Assembly (NCBI GenBank): GCA_002428285.1
Contig: DIVO01000050.1
Span: 9,554-50,654, forward strand
Reading direction: 5' to 3'
Origin: Patescibacteria group bacterium UBA6130
Lineage (GTDB): Bacteria > Patescibacteriota > Microgenomatia > UBA12405 > UBA6130
DNA length: 41,101 nucleotides
A model generated the notes under the pieces. The model was not told where the DNA came from, did no database searches, and saw nothing but the letters and a program-made list of their open reading frames with translations. Both the position numbers and the translations under genes were made by a program. This document shows, one piece after another, positions 1-8,991 of the stretch. Positions within the stretch are counted from its first letter, which is position 1; each line of letters opens with the position of its first letter.

Positions 1-88
1 GCTTTAGCGACGGCGGGATTCGTTTTCATCGTATTTCTTGTTAATTGGTCTATTATATAAATTGGGCTTCGGCGGACACGTCCGCCAA
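1..88. repeat. GC-rich hairpin repeat module, copy 1 (cut by window edge)
   Basis: Starts inside the window edge with a TAGCTTTAGCGA-type core (GCTTTAGCGACGGCGGG here), continues through ATTCGTTTTCATC and ends with a near-perfect palindrome GGCGGACACGTCCGCC at 71-86. The same two elements recur in the same order at 911-1022, so this is one module present twice. Its GC content contrasts strongly with the AT-rich surroundings. It lies about 100 nt upstream of tRNA-Arg. Function is unknown; REP-like or tRNA-spacer repeats are possible. Confidence 0.75.
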
Positions 89-177
89 GACAGCATAGGC
101 TTAAGCTTACTTGCCAATTGTGTGTCGCTAAATATTGCCAAGCGAAATACATTCAACTCTGTCGCCTCTCTTCCAAT

Positions 178-186
178 TGATATAAT
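178..186 (+). promoter_or_regulatory. Extended -10 promoter of tRNA-Arg
   Basis: TGATATAAT is an extended -10 box (TGN followed by TATAAT) ending 8 nt before the first base of the tRNA. No good -35 hexamer is visible. The same GATATAAT string precedes tRNA-Ser (TATAAT at 803-808) and tRNA-Asn (TGATATAAT at 8954-8962), so the three tRNAs share a promoter type. Confidence 0.65.
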
Positions 187-194
187 TTGACAAA

Positions 195-266
195 GCGCTT
201 ATAGCTCAATGGATAGAGCGTCGGCCTCCGAAGCCGGAAATGGGGGTTCGAGTCCCTCTAAGCGCA
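195..266 (+). tRNA. tRNA-Arg(CCG)
   Basis: A full cloverleaf can be drawn. The acceptor GCGCTTA (195-201) pairs with TAAGCGC (259-265). The anticodon stem TCGGC/GCCGG encloses loop CTCCGAA, giving anticodon CCG at 228-230. The T loop is TTCGAGT and the discriminator is A266. CCA is not encoded, so it must be added by a nucleotidyltransferase. Confidence 0.93.
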
Positions 267-343
267 CATTTTCAGTGTTTATTCAGTATTATTGTTTAAG
301 ATTAGTGTGGCCTTATTAAATGTATTTGCTAAACTTCTAAGTC

Positions 344-790
344 ATGAAAAAAGAATATTCCGCCGGTGGTGCTGTTTATAAGACAGTCAAAATAAAAAAT
401 AAAATAGAAACTCTTTGGCTTTTAGTCAAGCATAAAAATACCAAGGGCTGGAGATTCCCAAAAGGTCATATAGAACCTGGAGAGAATGCCCGAAGAGCTG
501 CTATTAGAGAGGTAGAAGAAGAAGGAAAAGTTCAGGCAAGGTCTTTAAAAAGAGTCGGCGTTATTGATTATGTGTTTAATATTTACCAAACCACGATTAA
601 AAAATCGGTCACTTTCTTTTTGATGAAGTTTAAAAAAGGAGTCAATGATCCAAAATATAAAGAAAAGACTGTTTCCAAAACCGGCTGGTTTGATTATAAA
701 AGCGCACTTAAAAAGCTAAGGTTTCCCAAAGAAAAAGAAATATTGATAAGAGCTTTTGAATCTCTTAAGGGTAGGAAAAAAGAAAAGTAG
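344..790 (+). CDS. NUDIX hydrolase
   Basis: A 148-residue NUDIX-fold hydrolase, which would cleave a nucleoside diphosphate linked to another moiety. The small size and KGWRFPKGHIEPGE context resemble Ap4A hydrolase/MutT-like members, but the substrate cannot be read from sequence. The Nudix box begins at Gly41 and has E47, R55, E56, E59 and E60 in the expected GX5EX7REUXEE spacing, so the metal-binding glutamates are present. One oddity is that the usual Gly after xEEx is Lys62, with Gly one position earlier. The ATG start has no Shine-Dalgarno sequence. It sits alone between two tRNA genes. The family call is secure. Confidence 0.9.
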   Translation: MKKEYSAGGAVYKTVKIKNKIETLWLLVKHKNTKGWRFPKGHIEPGENARRAAIREVEEEGKVQARSLKRVGVIDYVFNIYQTTIKKSVTFFLMKFKKGVNDPKYKEKTVSKTGWFDYKSALKKLRFPKEKEILIRAFESLKGRKKEK

Positions 791-825
791 CTTCTCTTGA
801 GATATAATTAAGCACGGTTTTATCT

Positions 826-910
826 GGAGAGGTGCTCCGAATTGGCTAAGGAACCGACCTCGAAAGTCGGCGCCCTCACGGGCTTGCGGGTTCGAGTCCC
901 GCCCTCTCCG
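826..910 (+). tRNA. tRNA-Ser(CGA)
   Basis: A class II tRNA with a long variable arm. Acceptor GGAGAGG (826-832) pairs with CCTCTCC (903-909), and the discriminator is G910. The anticodon loop CTCGAAA gives CGA. The variable arm GCCCTCACGGGC forms a stem, and the T arm is GCGGG-TTCGAGT-CCCGC. CCA is not encoded. A TATAAT box at 803-808 lies 17 nt upstream. Confidence 0.93.
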
Positions 911-1022
911 CCTTCGCCCGCCATAGCTTTAGCGACGGCGGGATTCGTTTCCATCCTATTTCTGTAAAATATTATTTATACTGATGTATTATGGGTCGGG
1001 CTTCGGCGGACACGTCCGCCAA
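911..1022. repeat. GC-rich hairpin repeat module, copy 2
   Basis: Begins at the last base of tRNA-Ser. First element: CCCGCC (917-922) pairs with GGCGGG (937-942) around a loop holding TAGCTTTAGCGA (924-935). Second element: the palindrome GGCGGACACGTCCGCC at 1005-1020. About 60 AT-rich nt separate them, as in copy 1 at the window start. The reverse complement of the 12-nt core also occurs inside the tRNA-Asn intron (9132-9143). A smaller hairpin TTTCAC/GTGAAA follows at 1024-1040. Confidence 0.8.
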
Positions 1023-1168
1023 GTTTCACTTTTTGTGAAATCGTAAGAAACAGCCCCGCCACCTGCTTGAATATTTGGAAGGCAGAACACCGCCTCTCTT
1101 GCTGGAATTAACACTTAAATTAAGTGCGACTTCACAACTGCAAGTGAATTTCATCAAGCAAGGACAAA

Positions 1169-1579
1169 GTGAGAAAGAGACCATGTATCCTGATATACTG
1201 CGGTAATCATTACATGTCTAAAAAAATTCTTAACAGACTTGGGCTTGGCTTACAATCAATATCCTTGAGTGTTTTATTGCTATCTATGTATGTTGATGCG
1301 TCTTGGGAATTCAGATTATCATTTGGTTTATCACAATACATTAAAGCATTGCTGCTCAACTTAACTCTACTATTTTTAGCGTATAAAAAACCACGCATTG
1401 GAGGGATTATTCTTATTCTTGTAAGCTTAGGATGTATAATTATATCCACAGCCGAGCGATTTTTACATCCATCACATTTTTATATTTTTGATCCATTAAC
1501 TATGTTTCTTTTAACAACAATTCTATTCACCTTGCCATTAATTTCGTGTATACTGTTAGTATTATCCTCAAAGAAATAG
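1169..1579 (+). CDS. Small polytopic membrane protein (DUF7670-like size and layout)
   Basis: A 136-residue protein with about four hydrophobic segments (roughly residues 27-43, 58-72, 77-94 and 111-133) and a Lys-Lys C-terminus. It is dominated by Leu, Ile, Ser and Phe. The start is uncertain: GTG at 1169 follows AAGGA, but the first 15 residues are polar and Cys-rich, and an ATG at 1214 (MSKKILNRLG) gives a more natural N-terminus just before the first helix. Similar four-helix proteins are common in Patescibacteria, and another lies at 35411-35722. No function can be assigned. It stands between the tRNA-Ser repeat module and a soluble unknown. Confidence 0.65.
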   Translation: MRKRPCILIYCGNHYMSKKILNRLGLGLQSISLSVLLLSMYVDASWEFRLSFGLSQYIKALLLNLTLLFLAYKKPRIGGIILILVSLGCIIISTAERFLHPSHFYIFDPLTMFLLTTILFTLPLISCILLVLSSKK

Positions 1580-1610
1580 TTTAAAATTATATTTATAATA
1601 CATAAACAAT

Positions 1611-2000
1611 ATGGATATTCAACAAAAGCAACTTTCTACAGCTGAAGAGTACATAAACTTTGTAAGAGAGTTTGTAACTTTGCTAGATAAACAACTCGCT
1701 ATATTTGAAGACTTTTCAAAAAATGAGGAAAAACTCCATGAATTGGCTCATGTAATGCCTGCAATAATTTCTCTAGTAAATACTGTTGGGTATTTGCGAG
1801 GCCAGGATGGATTGTTTATAGAGATTAGACCATATACGAAAAACCAAGGGGAGTTCAACAAGTACGAGGCCCTATTTGAAAGCAGACTCAACAAGCTCAT
1901 AGATGTTCTCATGGGTTCAGACGAAAAAGATTACTATATGGAAAGACTTGAAAGCTATCTGGTTAAATTTAGAACTAAGCAAAAACCAACAATATGGTGA
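1611..2000 (+). CDS. Hypothetical soluble alpha-helical protein
   Basis: A 129-residue protein I do not recognise. It reads as mostly helical and charged, with heptad-like stretches (EEYINFVREFVTLLDKQ near the start, ESRLNKLIDVL later) and no membrane segment, signal peptide or Cys motif. TATAAT-like sequence lies 15-20 nt upstream of the ATG and no Shine-Dalgarno is present. It follows the membrane protein at 1169-1579 by 31 nt on the same strand, so co-transcription is possible. Confidence 0.6.
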   Translation: MDIQQKQLSTAEEYINFVREFVTLLDKQLAIFEDFSKNEEKLHELAHVMPAIISLVNTVGYLRGQDGLFIEIRPYTKNQGEFNKYEALFESRLNKLIDVLMGSDEKDYYMERLESYLVKFRTKQKPTIW

Positions 2001-2302
2001 TGCTTGCGATTACAGATTAGCCTTCAAAATTTTGTAGTTCGCATATAAAACTGAAAGCTTTGAGCATATCGAAATGCCTGCTTACGAGACATGTATATTC
2101 AGTAAGGATAATTTAATGGAAGTTTGTTTTTCTTTTCTTTCTACTCATACTTTTATAAAAAAGCTAAAAAATTGGATAAGAGAAAAAAATAAGTTGACTT
2201 CCAAAGTGAAAAACACCGAACAAATATCGGGCAAAAGGTGATGATCTAAATTAGGTGATTGTGATATGTATATTACTATTTTGATAAAAAACCAGCTATC
2301 AA
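2001..2302. other. Intergenic region without a clear gene
   Basis: AT-rich. The only open frame worth noting is 2116-2241 (41 codons, Lys-rich), which has no Shine-Dalgarno and no recognisable motif. I would not call it a gene. No hairpin stands out. Confidence 0.5.
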
Positions 2303-3097
2303 GTGAGCCAAGGATTTAAAAAATGGCTAAAAATTTGCGGAATATTGTATGGGATATTTTTTGCTGGCGCAACAGTATTAAGAGAATCGTATTTAACATT
2401 ATTCATTTTTGTATTTTTTCTGGGTGCAACAATATTTTTGGTATATGAAACGGCGAAAGAGGTTGTTGTAAAAGCGAAAGAGATAATAATGTCTTGGCGC
2501 ACGCCAAAATTTAAGTCTAAAGTGACAAAATATTGTGATATTGATCCAAAGTTTCCAAGAAATGCTTGGGCGGGGTTTATGTTGATGCGGATCAATGGAA
2601 ATACAGCGCTAATTCCGGCAAAAAGAATTTATCTTACAAAACAGGAAGAAAAATTATATTTGAAAATTGTACATGATGCAGCGAGAAAAGAGCCGGAGGT
2701 TTGGATGCAAGCGCTGGTGAAATTAAAATTTGCTAAACTTATTAAAAATAAAAGAAAGATGTGGACCAAAGTTAAAAAACAGACAGAAATCGATGCATTA
2801 GCAAAGATGCTATATTATGTCGATGTATTTAATTACCCAGCTTTATATCAATTGTTGGCAATAGGGATTGGAAGAGATGATGAAGGAAAATGGGAATGGG
2901 GGTTAATGACGCGGTTTCTGAAAGGTACGGACCAAAAAAAGATTGAACAATTTATGTGCGGTTGCAATGAAAAAGTTGACGAGAGGTGTAAATATAGCGC
3001 TGTTTATGATGTGGAGGAAATAATTTTTGTCCGACCTAATGGCAAAGAAGAAAAACATTATCCTAACGGTTTTGGGGCGGAAGAGGTTTTGAATTAA
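2303..3097 (+). CDS. Hypothetical protein with N-terminal membrane hairpin
   Basis: A 264-residue protein. Two closely spaced hydrophobic segments (about residues 10-23 and 31-47) are followed by a long soluble, Lys-rich domain with many aromatic residues. The C-terminal part contains Cys219, Cys221 and Cys228 in a CGC...C arrangement (MCGCNEKVDERCKYS) that could bind metal. The topology suggests anchoring with the C-terminal domain in the cytoplasm. Start is GTG at 2303; no Shine-Dalgarno is visible and no downstream ATG precedes the first helix. Family not recognised. Confidence 0.65.
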   Translation: MSQGFKKWLKICGILYGIFFAGATVLRESYLTLFIFVFFLGATIFLVYETAKEVVVKAKEIIMSWRTPKFKSKVTKYCDIDPKFPRNAWAGFMLMRINGNTALIPAKRIYLTKQEEKLYLKIVHDAARKEPEVWMQALVKLKFAKLIKNKRKMWTKVKKQTEIDALAKMLYYVDVFNYPALYQLLAIGIGRDDEGKWEWGLMTRFLKGTDQKKIEQFMCGCNEKVDERCKYSAVYDVEEIIFVRPNGKEEKHYPNGFGAEEVLN

Positions 3098-3198
3098 TTT
3101 ATATACTATATTATTTTATTAATTATTAGCTTATTTAACCCTTACCTTGTTATTATAGACTGCTTATTTGAGTATTATTTAATTATCATCAATTAACC

Positions 3199-3873
3199 AT
3201 GATACCCATCAGAGATCACAATCCTTCAGGGGGAGTTCCTGTTGTAACTTACTTTTTACTTGCTTCTAATATTCTAATTTTTATTTTTATGCAGAGTATG
3301 TCTTTATCTTCTCAAGAAGAGTTTATTTACACTTATTCCTTAATACCCAATGAAATTATTAACGGTATTGGCCTTTTCACTCTTGTTAGCTCAATGTTTT
3401 TACATGGGAGCATTGGCCATATTATTGGCAATATGTTGTTTTTGAATATTTTTGGCGATAATTTGGAGTCAACATTAGGGCATATAAAATACCTACTCTT
3501 TTACCTTGTTGCTGGCTTAGTTGCCTCTTTTGCTCAAATCATGACTGATCCTAGCTCGCAAATTCCCAATCTTGGAGCATCTGGCGCTATTGCCGGACTC
3601 ATGGGAGGGTATTTGCTTTTATATCCAAAACATAAAATCGACATCCTACTTCCGATTGGGTTAGCTTACCGGACCGCCACTGTCCCAGCTTACACCATGC
3701 TTTTTTATTGGATAATAGCCCAAATTTTCAGCGGTGTTGGTCAGTTTGCCATTGAAAGCACGGGAGGTGTGGCTTATTTTGCCCATATTGGGGGATTTTT
3801 GGCTGGATTAATTTTGATTTGGCTTTTGAGAGGTGTTGGTTTGACCAGAAGTAGTTCCGCTGAAATCTTCTGA
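3199..3873 (+). CDS. Rhomboid family intramembrane serine protease
   Basis: A 224-residue, roughly six-helix membrane protease that cleaves transmembrane substrates inside the bilayer. The catalytic dyad is visible: Ser128 in GASGAI and His196 in AHIGG. The oxyanion/loop signature MFLHGSIGHIIGNM supplies His69, His74 and Asn78. The N-terminus MIPIRDHNPS is typical of bacterial rhomboids. Length matches the minimal GlpG core without an N-terminal cytoplasmic domain. It ends 7 nt before the next gene (an amino acid permease), so the two are probably co-transcribed. The substrate is unknown. Confidence 0.93.
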   Translation: MIPIRDHNPSGGVPVVTYFLLASNILIFIFMQSMSLSSQEEFIYTYSLIPNEIINGIGLFTLVSSMFLHGSIGHIIGNMLFLNIFGDNLESTLGHIKYLLFYLVAGLVASFAQIMTDPSSQIPNLGASGAIAGLMGGYLLLYPKHKIDILLPIGLAYRTATVPAYTMLFYWIIAQIFSGVGQFAIESTGGVAYFAHIGGFLAGLILIWLLRGVGLTRSSSAEIF

Positions 3874-3880
3874 TAATTAA

Positions 3881-4984
3881 GTGTTAAAATTTCTCATGAC
3901 AGCATTTTTTCAGGCGGCTTTTCTTTTATCCGGAACAGTAATCGGCGCAGGCATGTTTTCCTTGCCCTATTCTTTTTTGCTTTCAGGTTTTTGGACAAGT
4001 CTGCTCGGGCTTGTTGTTTTAACTCTATTAACATTATCCTTAAACCTTTTTTATGCGAGATTGATTTTGAAAAATTCAGGAGATCATCAGCTTTGCGGAT
4101 ATATGGGTAAATATTTTGGAAGTAAGGGCAGAAGCCTTGGGTCTTTGGCTATTGTTTTATCAGCAACCGGAGCTACGCTTGCTTATGTGATTCTGGGAGG
4201 TAATTTCTTATCTTTATTTTTTGGGACTGTTCCCAGTCTTTTTTACCGCTTAATTTTTCTTTTAGTTGGAATTATTTTTTTTGTCGGCGGAATAAAGACA
4301 ATTTCTTCTTTTGGCGGCATTTTAAGTTTGGGATTGGTTGTGCTTGCAATTGTGTTTTCGGGTTTGGGAATAAAATATTTCCAGTTTCAAAATTTATTTA
4401 TCCCCGCAACAGATAATTTAGCTTTTTATGGTCCCGTTTTATTTTCTTTATCCGGAGCAATAGTAATTCCGGAAGTAGAGGAAATTTTAAGAGTTAACAA
4501 CAAAAGGAATAAACTTTATAAAGCGATAGTTTTAGGAACCTTACTACCTGCCATTGTGTATGTTGTTTTTTCTTTCGGTGTATTGGCCATATCTGGAGCG
4601 TTTACCACCGCAGACGCACTCTCTGGTCTTATCATCTGGTCGCCTTTGCTGGTTAGGATGGGAGCAGTTGTTGGCTTTTTTTCTTGCCTGACATCTTTCT
4701 ATAGTCTGGCAAATGTTTTGAAGGAACTTTGTTTAAGAGATTTTAAAGTTGGTAAAAAATTATCTATTAATCTACCCATTTTAATTGGTTTAACAGGGGT
4801 GTGGCTAAATGTCGGTTTATTTTTCAAAATAATTTCTCTGACAGGAACCTTTGCCGTTGGTTTGATAGGTATTTTAATTGCCGCAATGTATTTGAAGGCT
4901 GGAGCAAAAAATTGGGGAAAAGCAATTTCATATATGATTATTGCCGCTTTTTCTTTAGGAATGATTTTGCAGTTAACCCATTAA
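3881..4984 (+). CDS. Amino acid permease (aromatic amino acid/AAAP-like)
   Basis: A 367-residue polytopic protein with about ten or eleven membrane helices. The first helix carries GTVIGAGMFSLPYSF, the Gly-rich unwound segment that binds the amino-acid backbone in LeuT-fold transporters, and SLSGAIVIPEVEEIL near residue 200 resembles helix 6 of the Trp/Tyr and AAAP permeases. It probably imports an amino acid by cation symport; substrate not determinable. The start may be GTG at 3881 or ATG at 3896 (MTAFFQAAF), and the ATG fits the first helix well. For an organism expected to be auxotrophic, such a scavenging transporter makes sense. Confidence 0.82.
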   Translation: MLKFLMTAFFQAAFLLSGTVIGAGMFSLPYSFLLSGFWTSLLGLVVLTLLTLSLNLFYARLILKNSGDHQLCGYMGKYFGSKGRSLGSLAIVLSATGATLAYVILGGNFLSLFFGTVPSLFYRLIFLLVGIIFFVGGIKTISSFGGILSLGLVVLAIVFSGLGIKYFQFQNLFIPATDNLAFYGPVLFSLSGAIVIPEVEEILRVNNKRNKLYKAIVLGTLLPAIVYVVFSFGVLAISGAFTTADALSGLIIWSPLLVRMGAVVGFFSCLTSFYSLANVLKELCLRDFKVGKKLSINLPILIGLTGVWLNVGLFFKIISLTGTFAVGLIGILIAAMYLKAGAKNWGKAISYMIIAAFSLGMILQLTH

Positions 4985-5028
4985 AAGAAACAAAAAATTG
5001 GTTTTGGATAAACCTGTTAAAATAGAGT

Positions 5029-6831
5029 ATGAATCAGATTGAAGAGATCAAAGCTAAAGTAGATATTGTTGAGATAATTTCCCAAAGTGTAAATTTGAAA
5101 CCTGCCGGAAGAAATTTAAAAGGCTTGTGTCCTTTTCATAGTGAAAAAACTCCGTCATTTATGGTTTCTCCCGAATTGCAAATTTTTAAATGTTTTGGCT
5201 GCGGAAAATCGGGTGATGTGATTACTTTTCTTCAGGAATATGAGCGGATGGATTTTGGCGAGGCTTTGGAGCATTTAGCCCAAATTGCCGGAGTAAAACT
5301 TGAAGGTCAGAAATATTCACCAGACGAGTCAATCAAGAGAAAAATATATGAGATTAATGCTGCGGCAAAGTTTTTTTATCATTTTCTTTTAACCAAACAT
5401 GAGTCAGGCAAAAAAGCTTTAGAATACGCCCATTCGAGGGGTTTAGATCAAAAAATTATCGAAAAGTTTGGACTTGGCTTTTCTCCTCTAAAACCAGATG
5501 CTCTAGCCAATTATTTGATCAAAAAAAAGAATTACACCAAAGATGAGCTACTACAAACTGGCATATTTTTTACTTCGCAATATTCTGGCAGACAAGAGCT
5601 TTTGGACAGATTTTACGGAAGGCTTATTTTTCCCCTATTAGATCATAGAGAAAATATTGTTTCTTTTGCAGGCAGACTTATTCCTGGATATTTCAAAGAT
5701 GAGGATAAACGAGGGAAATATATTAATGGTCCTGATACTCCTGCTTATCACAAATCATATAATTTATATGGACTTTGGTTGACTAAAGAAGAGATAAGAA
5801 AAAAAGATAAGGCCGTATTGGTCGAGGGAGAGCTTGATTTGATTTCGAGCTGGAAGGCAGGAGTGAAAAATATTGTAGCCATTAAGGGAACAGCTTTAAC
5901 CCAAGAGCAGATTCAGTTAATAAAAAGATTTGCATCAAATTTAACCTTTTCTCTAGATGCCGATTTTGCTGGTGATCAGGCGGCTTTGAGGTGTGTGACA
6001 ATGGCTGACAAAGAGGGGTTGGATATGACAGCAGTTGTTTTGCCCAAAGGGGTCAAAGATCCTGACGACTTGGCCAGACTAGACCCAAAAAAATTAATAA
6101 AGGTGGTTGAAAAAGCTATACCTATTTGGGATTTTGTAATCAATAATGCTGTTCAGAGAAATGGGACCGATACCCCTCAGGGAAAAAAGAATGTCCTGAG
6201 GACGGTTTTGCCCATACTAACCCAAATTGATAATCAAGTAGTCAAAGAAGATTATTTAAAAAAACTATCTCAAACTCTTAACACAAGTTCTCAGGCAGTA
6301 ATGTCTGAGGCTCAAAAAACGATTGTATCTGCACCAAAAAAAGCCAAGGCAAATATTTTGAGTGAACCTCAAGAACCACAAGACAAACAAGACATATTGG
6401 AGGAGTATGTTTTGTCTTTGATTATGCTTAGCGGGAAACCTCAAAATTATCTTGAAAATCTTGAATTTGATAATTTTTTGGTTGATAGAATATATAAGGA
6501 ACTGAAAAAGTATTTGAAAAAGAACAAAAAATTTTCGTCATCTGCGTTTTTATCTTTTTTGTCTGAGGAGCTTAAGCCCAAGCTGGAGAAGATGTTCTTT
6601 GTTTGGGGAGATGATGAAGGCACAAACCTAGATAGGGAATTGAAAAAAATTATTACAGAACTGGAAAGGGTGAAATTAAAAAAGAAACTCAATTTATTGT
6701 CTGCCCAGATATCAGAGTCAGAAGAATCGGGAAAGGATATTAAAAAAAACAAAAACAACAAATCTTTGGAAAAACTCCAGGCAGAGTTTTCCGATCTTGC
6801 CGATCAGCTTTCAAGATTGGACGATAATTAA
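5029..6831 (+). CDS. dnaG: DNA primase DnaG
   Basis: A 600-residue primase that lays RNA primers at the replication fork. The N-terminal CHC2 zinc domain has Cys34, His37, Cys55 and Cys58, within CPFHSEKTPSF...FKCFGCGKSGD. The TOPRIM domain shows VEGELD (Glu266 region) and the acidic pair Asp310/Asp312 in SLDADFAGD, which bind the catalytic metals. The last 150 residues are Lys/Glu-rich and helical, consistent with the helicase-binding domain. A TAAAAT box at 5018-5023 lies only 5 nt from the ATG and no Shine-Dalgarno exists, so the message may be leaderless. rpoD follows after 78 nt, the classical primase-sigma pairing. Confidence 0.96.
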   Translation: MNQIEEIKAKVDIVEIISQSVNLKPAGRNLKGLCPFHSEKTPSFMVSPELQIFKCFGCGKSGDVITFLQEYERMDFGEALEHLAQIAGVKLEGQKYSPDESIKRKIYEINAAAKFFYHFLLTKHESGKKALEYAHSRGLDQKIIEKFGLGFSPLKPDALANYLIKKKNYTKDELLQTGIFFTSQYSGRQELLDRFYGRLIFPLLDHRENIVSFAGRLIPGYFKDEDKRGKYINGPDTPAYHKSYNLYGLWLTKEEIRKKDKAVLVEGELDLISSWKAGVKNIVAIKGTALTQEQIQLIKRFASNLTFSLDADFAGDQAALRCVTMADKEGLDMTAVVLPKGVKDPDDLARLDPKKLIKVVEKAIPIWDFVINNAVQRNGTDTPQGKKNVLRTVLPILTQIDNQVVKEDYLKKLSQTLNTSSQAVMSEAQKTIVSAPKKAKANILSEPQEPQDKQDILEEYVLSLIMLSGKPQNYLENLEFDNFLVDRIYKELKKYLKKNKKFSSSAFLSFLSEELKPKLEKMFFVWGDDEGTNLDRELKKIITELERVKLKKKLNLLSAQISESEESGKDIKKNKNNKSLEKLQAEFSDLADQLSRLDDN

Positions 6832-6909
6832 AAAAAGAAAGCAATTATCCATATAAATTGCCAGAAAGGATGTTGATTTAAGTTCAATTTGGTGATATTA
6901 TATTTAAAT

Positions 6910-8001
6910 ATGCCCACCCCAGCTATGGAATTTGCCAAAAACAGAAAGTCATTGTTAGCCTTGGCCAAAAAGCAGGGCTTCTTGACTCAGGATGTTATAT
7001 TGGAAAAAATTGTTTCTCCTCATAAATATATTGAAGAATTAGATAAGTTTTATAACGATTTGTTTGAAAAGGGTATTGATGTATTCGAAGGCATAGATGT
7101 TGAGGATGTTAGAAGCGAAGAAGCAGTTTTAGCGGGAGGAAAAATTCCTGCGTTGTCATTGCTTGCCACTTCCACCTCCACCGATCCTGTAAGAATGTAT
7201 TTAAGAGAAATTGGAAAAGTTCCTTTGCTTTCGGGAGAGGAAGAAGTTACTCTTGCTCAAGAGATTGAGAAGGGTTCTGAAAGAGCTAGAGCAAAACTAA
7301 TTGAGTCGAATTTGAGATTGGTTGTTTCTATTGCCAAAAAATATATTGGCAGAGGTTTGACCTTTTTGGATTTAATCCAAGAAGGAAATCAGGGTTTGAT
7401 GAGAGCTGTAGAAAAATTTGATTGGCGAAGAGGTTTTAAATTTTCTACTTATGCCACTTGGTGGATCAGACAAGCCATTACAAGAGCCATTGCAGATCAG
7501 GCAAGAACTATCAGAATCCCCGTGCATATGGTGGAAACCATGAATAGAGTGTTTAAGACTGTTAGACAGTTGGCGCAGGAAAAAGGCAAGGAGCCGAGTG
7601 TGGCGGAGCTTGCAAAAGCCACAGATCTGTCTGAAGAAAAGATTAATGAAATTTTCCGGATTTCCCAAGACACTACTTCTTTGGCTGCTCCTGTAGGCGA
7701 AGAGCAGGATTCTTTTTTGGGAGATTTTATTGAAGATGTCACTTCTCCTTCCCCCTATGAGGAAACTTCAAAAGAGCTTCTTAAGGAGTCCATCACTGAT
7801 GTATTGACAAGTTTGGATGAAAGAGAAGCTAAGGTTTTGTCCTTGAGGTTTGGCTTGGATGGCGAGCCTCCAAAAACATTGGAAGATGTTGGCAAGATTT
7901 TCAATGTCACAAGAGAAAGAATTAGACAAATAGAAGCCAAGGCTTTAAGAAAACTTAGACACCCTTCGAGAAGAAAAAAACTCCAGGATTATTTAGAGTA
8001 A
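6910..8001 (+). CDS. rpoD: RNA polymerase primary sigma factor RpoD
   Basis: The housekeeping sigma-70, 363 residues from the ATG. Region 1.2 starts at [18 protein letters not shown] (about residue 92). Region 2 includes [19 protein letters not shown] and the -10 recognition stretch [15 protein letters not shown]. Region 3 includes [11 protein letters not shown], and the region 4 helix-turn-helix includes [18 protein letters not shown]. The frame is open upstream to TTG 6889, but an extended -10 (TGATATTAT, 6893-6901) lies in that stretch, 8 nt before ATG 6910. That favours the ATG and a leaderless transcript. Region 1.1 is short and the non-conserved insert is absent, as in compact sigma factors. 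Confidence 0.96.
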   Translation: MPTPAMEFAKNRKSLLALAKKQGFLTQDVILEKIVSPHKYIEELDKFYNDLFEKGIDVFEGIDVEDVRSEEAVLAGGKIPALSLLATSTSTDPVRMYLREIGKVPLLSGEEEVTLAQEIEKGSERARAKLIESNLRLVVSIAKKYIGRGLTFLDLIQEGNQGLMRAVEKFDWRRGFKFSTYATWWIRQAITRAIADQARTIRIPVHMVETMNRVFKTVRQLAQEKGKEPSVAELAKATDLSEEKINEIFRISQDTTSLAAPVGEEQDSFLGDFIEDVTSPSPYEETSKELLKESITDVLTSLDEREAKVLSLRFGLDGEPPKTLEDVGKIFNVTRERIRQIEAKALRKLRHPSRRKKLQDYLE

Positions 8002-8211
8002 CCTCTAAGGATCAGTGGTTGTAGTGGTATCTCCTTGTTTAAATGTTTTTATAGTATGGGTCGTTGTTTAAAAATAAATTTAATAGACGATAGTTTATAT
8101 TTTTTTCTTTTGGCTTCTAATTTTTGACGGGTATTACGGGTATTTCCCCAGTAAGAAGAGCTGCCAAGCTTAACCCCCTTGACGCTTTGAGGTATGAGTA
8201 AAACAATTGTT

Positions 8212-8763
8212 TTACCTTTTTATTCCACTATTTACATCTATCCAGTATTGAACTCTCTCTTCTACTGCTTCTAATGGGGTTTGATCTTCTGGGACTTCTT
8301 TGCCATCAACAATTATTTGTCCATTCTCTCCTAGTTTTGCTGCGATATAGTCGTATTTAGTATGAAAAGAATCAGAGCCAGCATATTCCTCTCTTTCGTT
8401 AAATCTAATTGCTACAGAACTACCGTCTTCAGAAAAATAAGTCTTAGCTGGGGTAAAGCTGCTTACCAATCTTTTTTCAACATTAAAAAACAATCCAAAG
8501 AATGATTCATTCACTTCAGTAACATATACTGGGTCTTTCTTTAACACAAGAAGATCTGTTTTTGCTACCTCTTCTAGAAGTTGAGGTATTTGTGTGGCAT
8601 TTAGAGTAGCAATGTTTTTTTGTCGCTGCCTTTCAAATTCTGCTTTTTTTCTTTCTTCTTCTCTCAATCTCGCGGTCTCATCGAGCTTTTTTTCTTCCTG
8701 ATTGGCTAGTTTTCGACTTTGCAATCGACTTAGTGCTTCATCTATTTGTCTTTCTTTATTCAT
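8212..8763 (-). CDS. Hypothetical protein with N-terminal coiled coil
   Basis: A 183-residue soluble protein, not recognised. Residues 1-50 are extremely charged and heptad-like (many Glu, Lys, Arg and Gln), predicting a coiled coil. Residues 60-175 look like a beta-rich domain (for example VYVTEVNESFFGLFF, SSVAIRFNEREEYAG, GQIIVDGKEVP). No signal peptide, membrane segment or Cys is present. It is transcribed opposite to rpoD, converging with a 210-nt gap, and lies 230 nt before tRNA-Asn. It may bind another protein through the coiled coil; that is a guess. Confidence 0.6.
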   Translation of the reverse strand: MNKERQIDEALSRLQSRKLANQEEKKLDETARLREEERKKAEFERQRQKNIATLNATQIPQLLEEVAKTDLLVLKKDPVYVTEVNESFFGLFFNVEKRLVSSFTPAKTYFSEDGSSVAIRFNEREEYAGSDSFHTKYDYIAAKLGENGQIIVDGKEVPEDQTPLEAVEERVQYWIDVNSGIKR

Positions 8764-8991
8764 TTTATTTAAGTATTAATAAATATTTTATATTGTTCCA
8801 ATGTTACTTAACTCTATATTCAGTTACTTAAAGCCTCTTTATATTACTTATTATATCATGCGCTAAAAAAGATTTTGGGTAATAAAAAAAATAAATATTC
8901 ATAAATTTCTAATAAATAACCTAGTTTCTCAGCTTAATCTAAGCTTGGTTTTATGATATAATTTCCTTGTACATTAAAATATTTAATATAT

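Noticed and set aside
2116..2241. 41-codon Lys-rich open frame
   Set aside because: No ribosome site, promoter spacing or recognisable motif; chance open frames of this length are expected in AT-rich DNA.
6889..6909. TTG start for rpoD seven codons upstream of the ATG
   Set aside because: That stretch holds an extended -10 box and would be untranscribed or at the very 5' end; the ATG at 6910 fits better.
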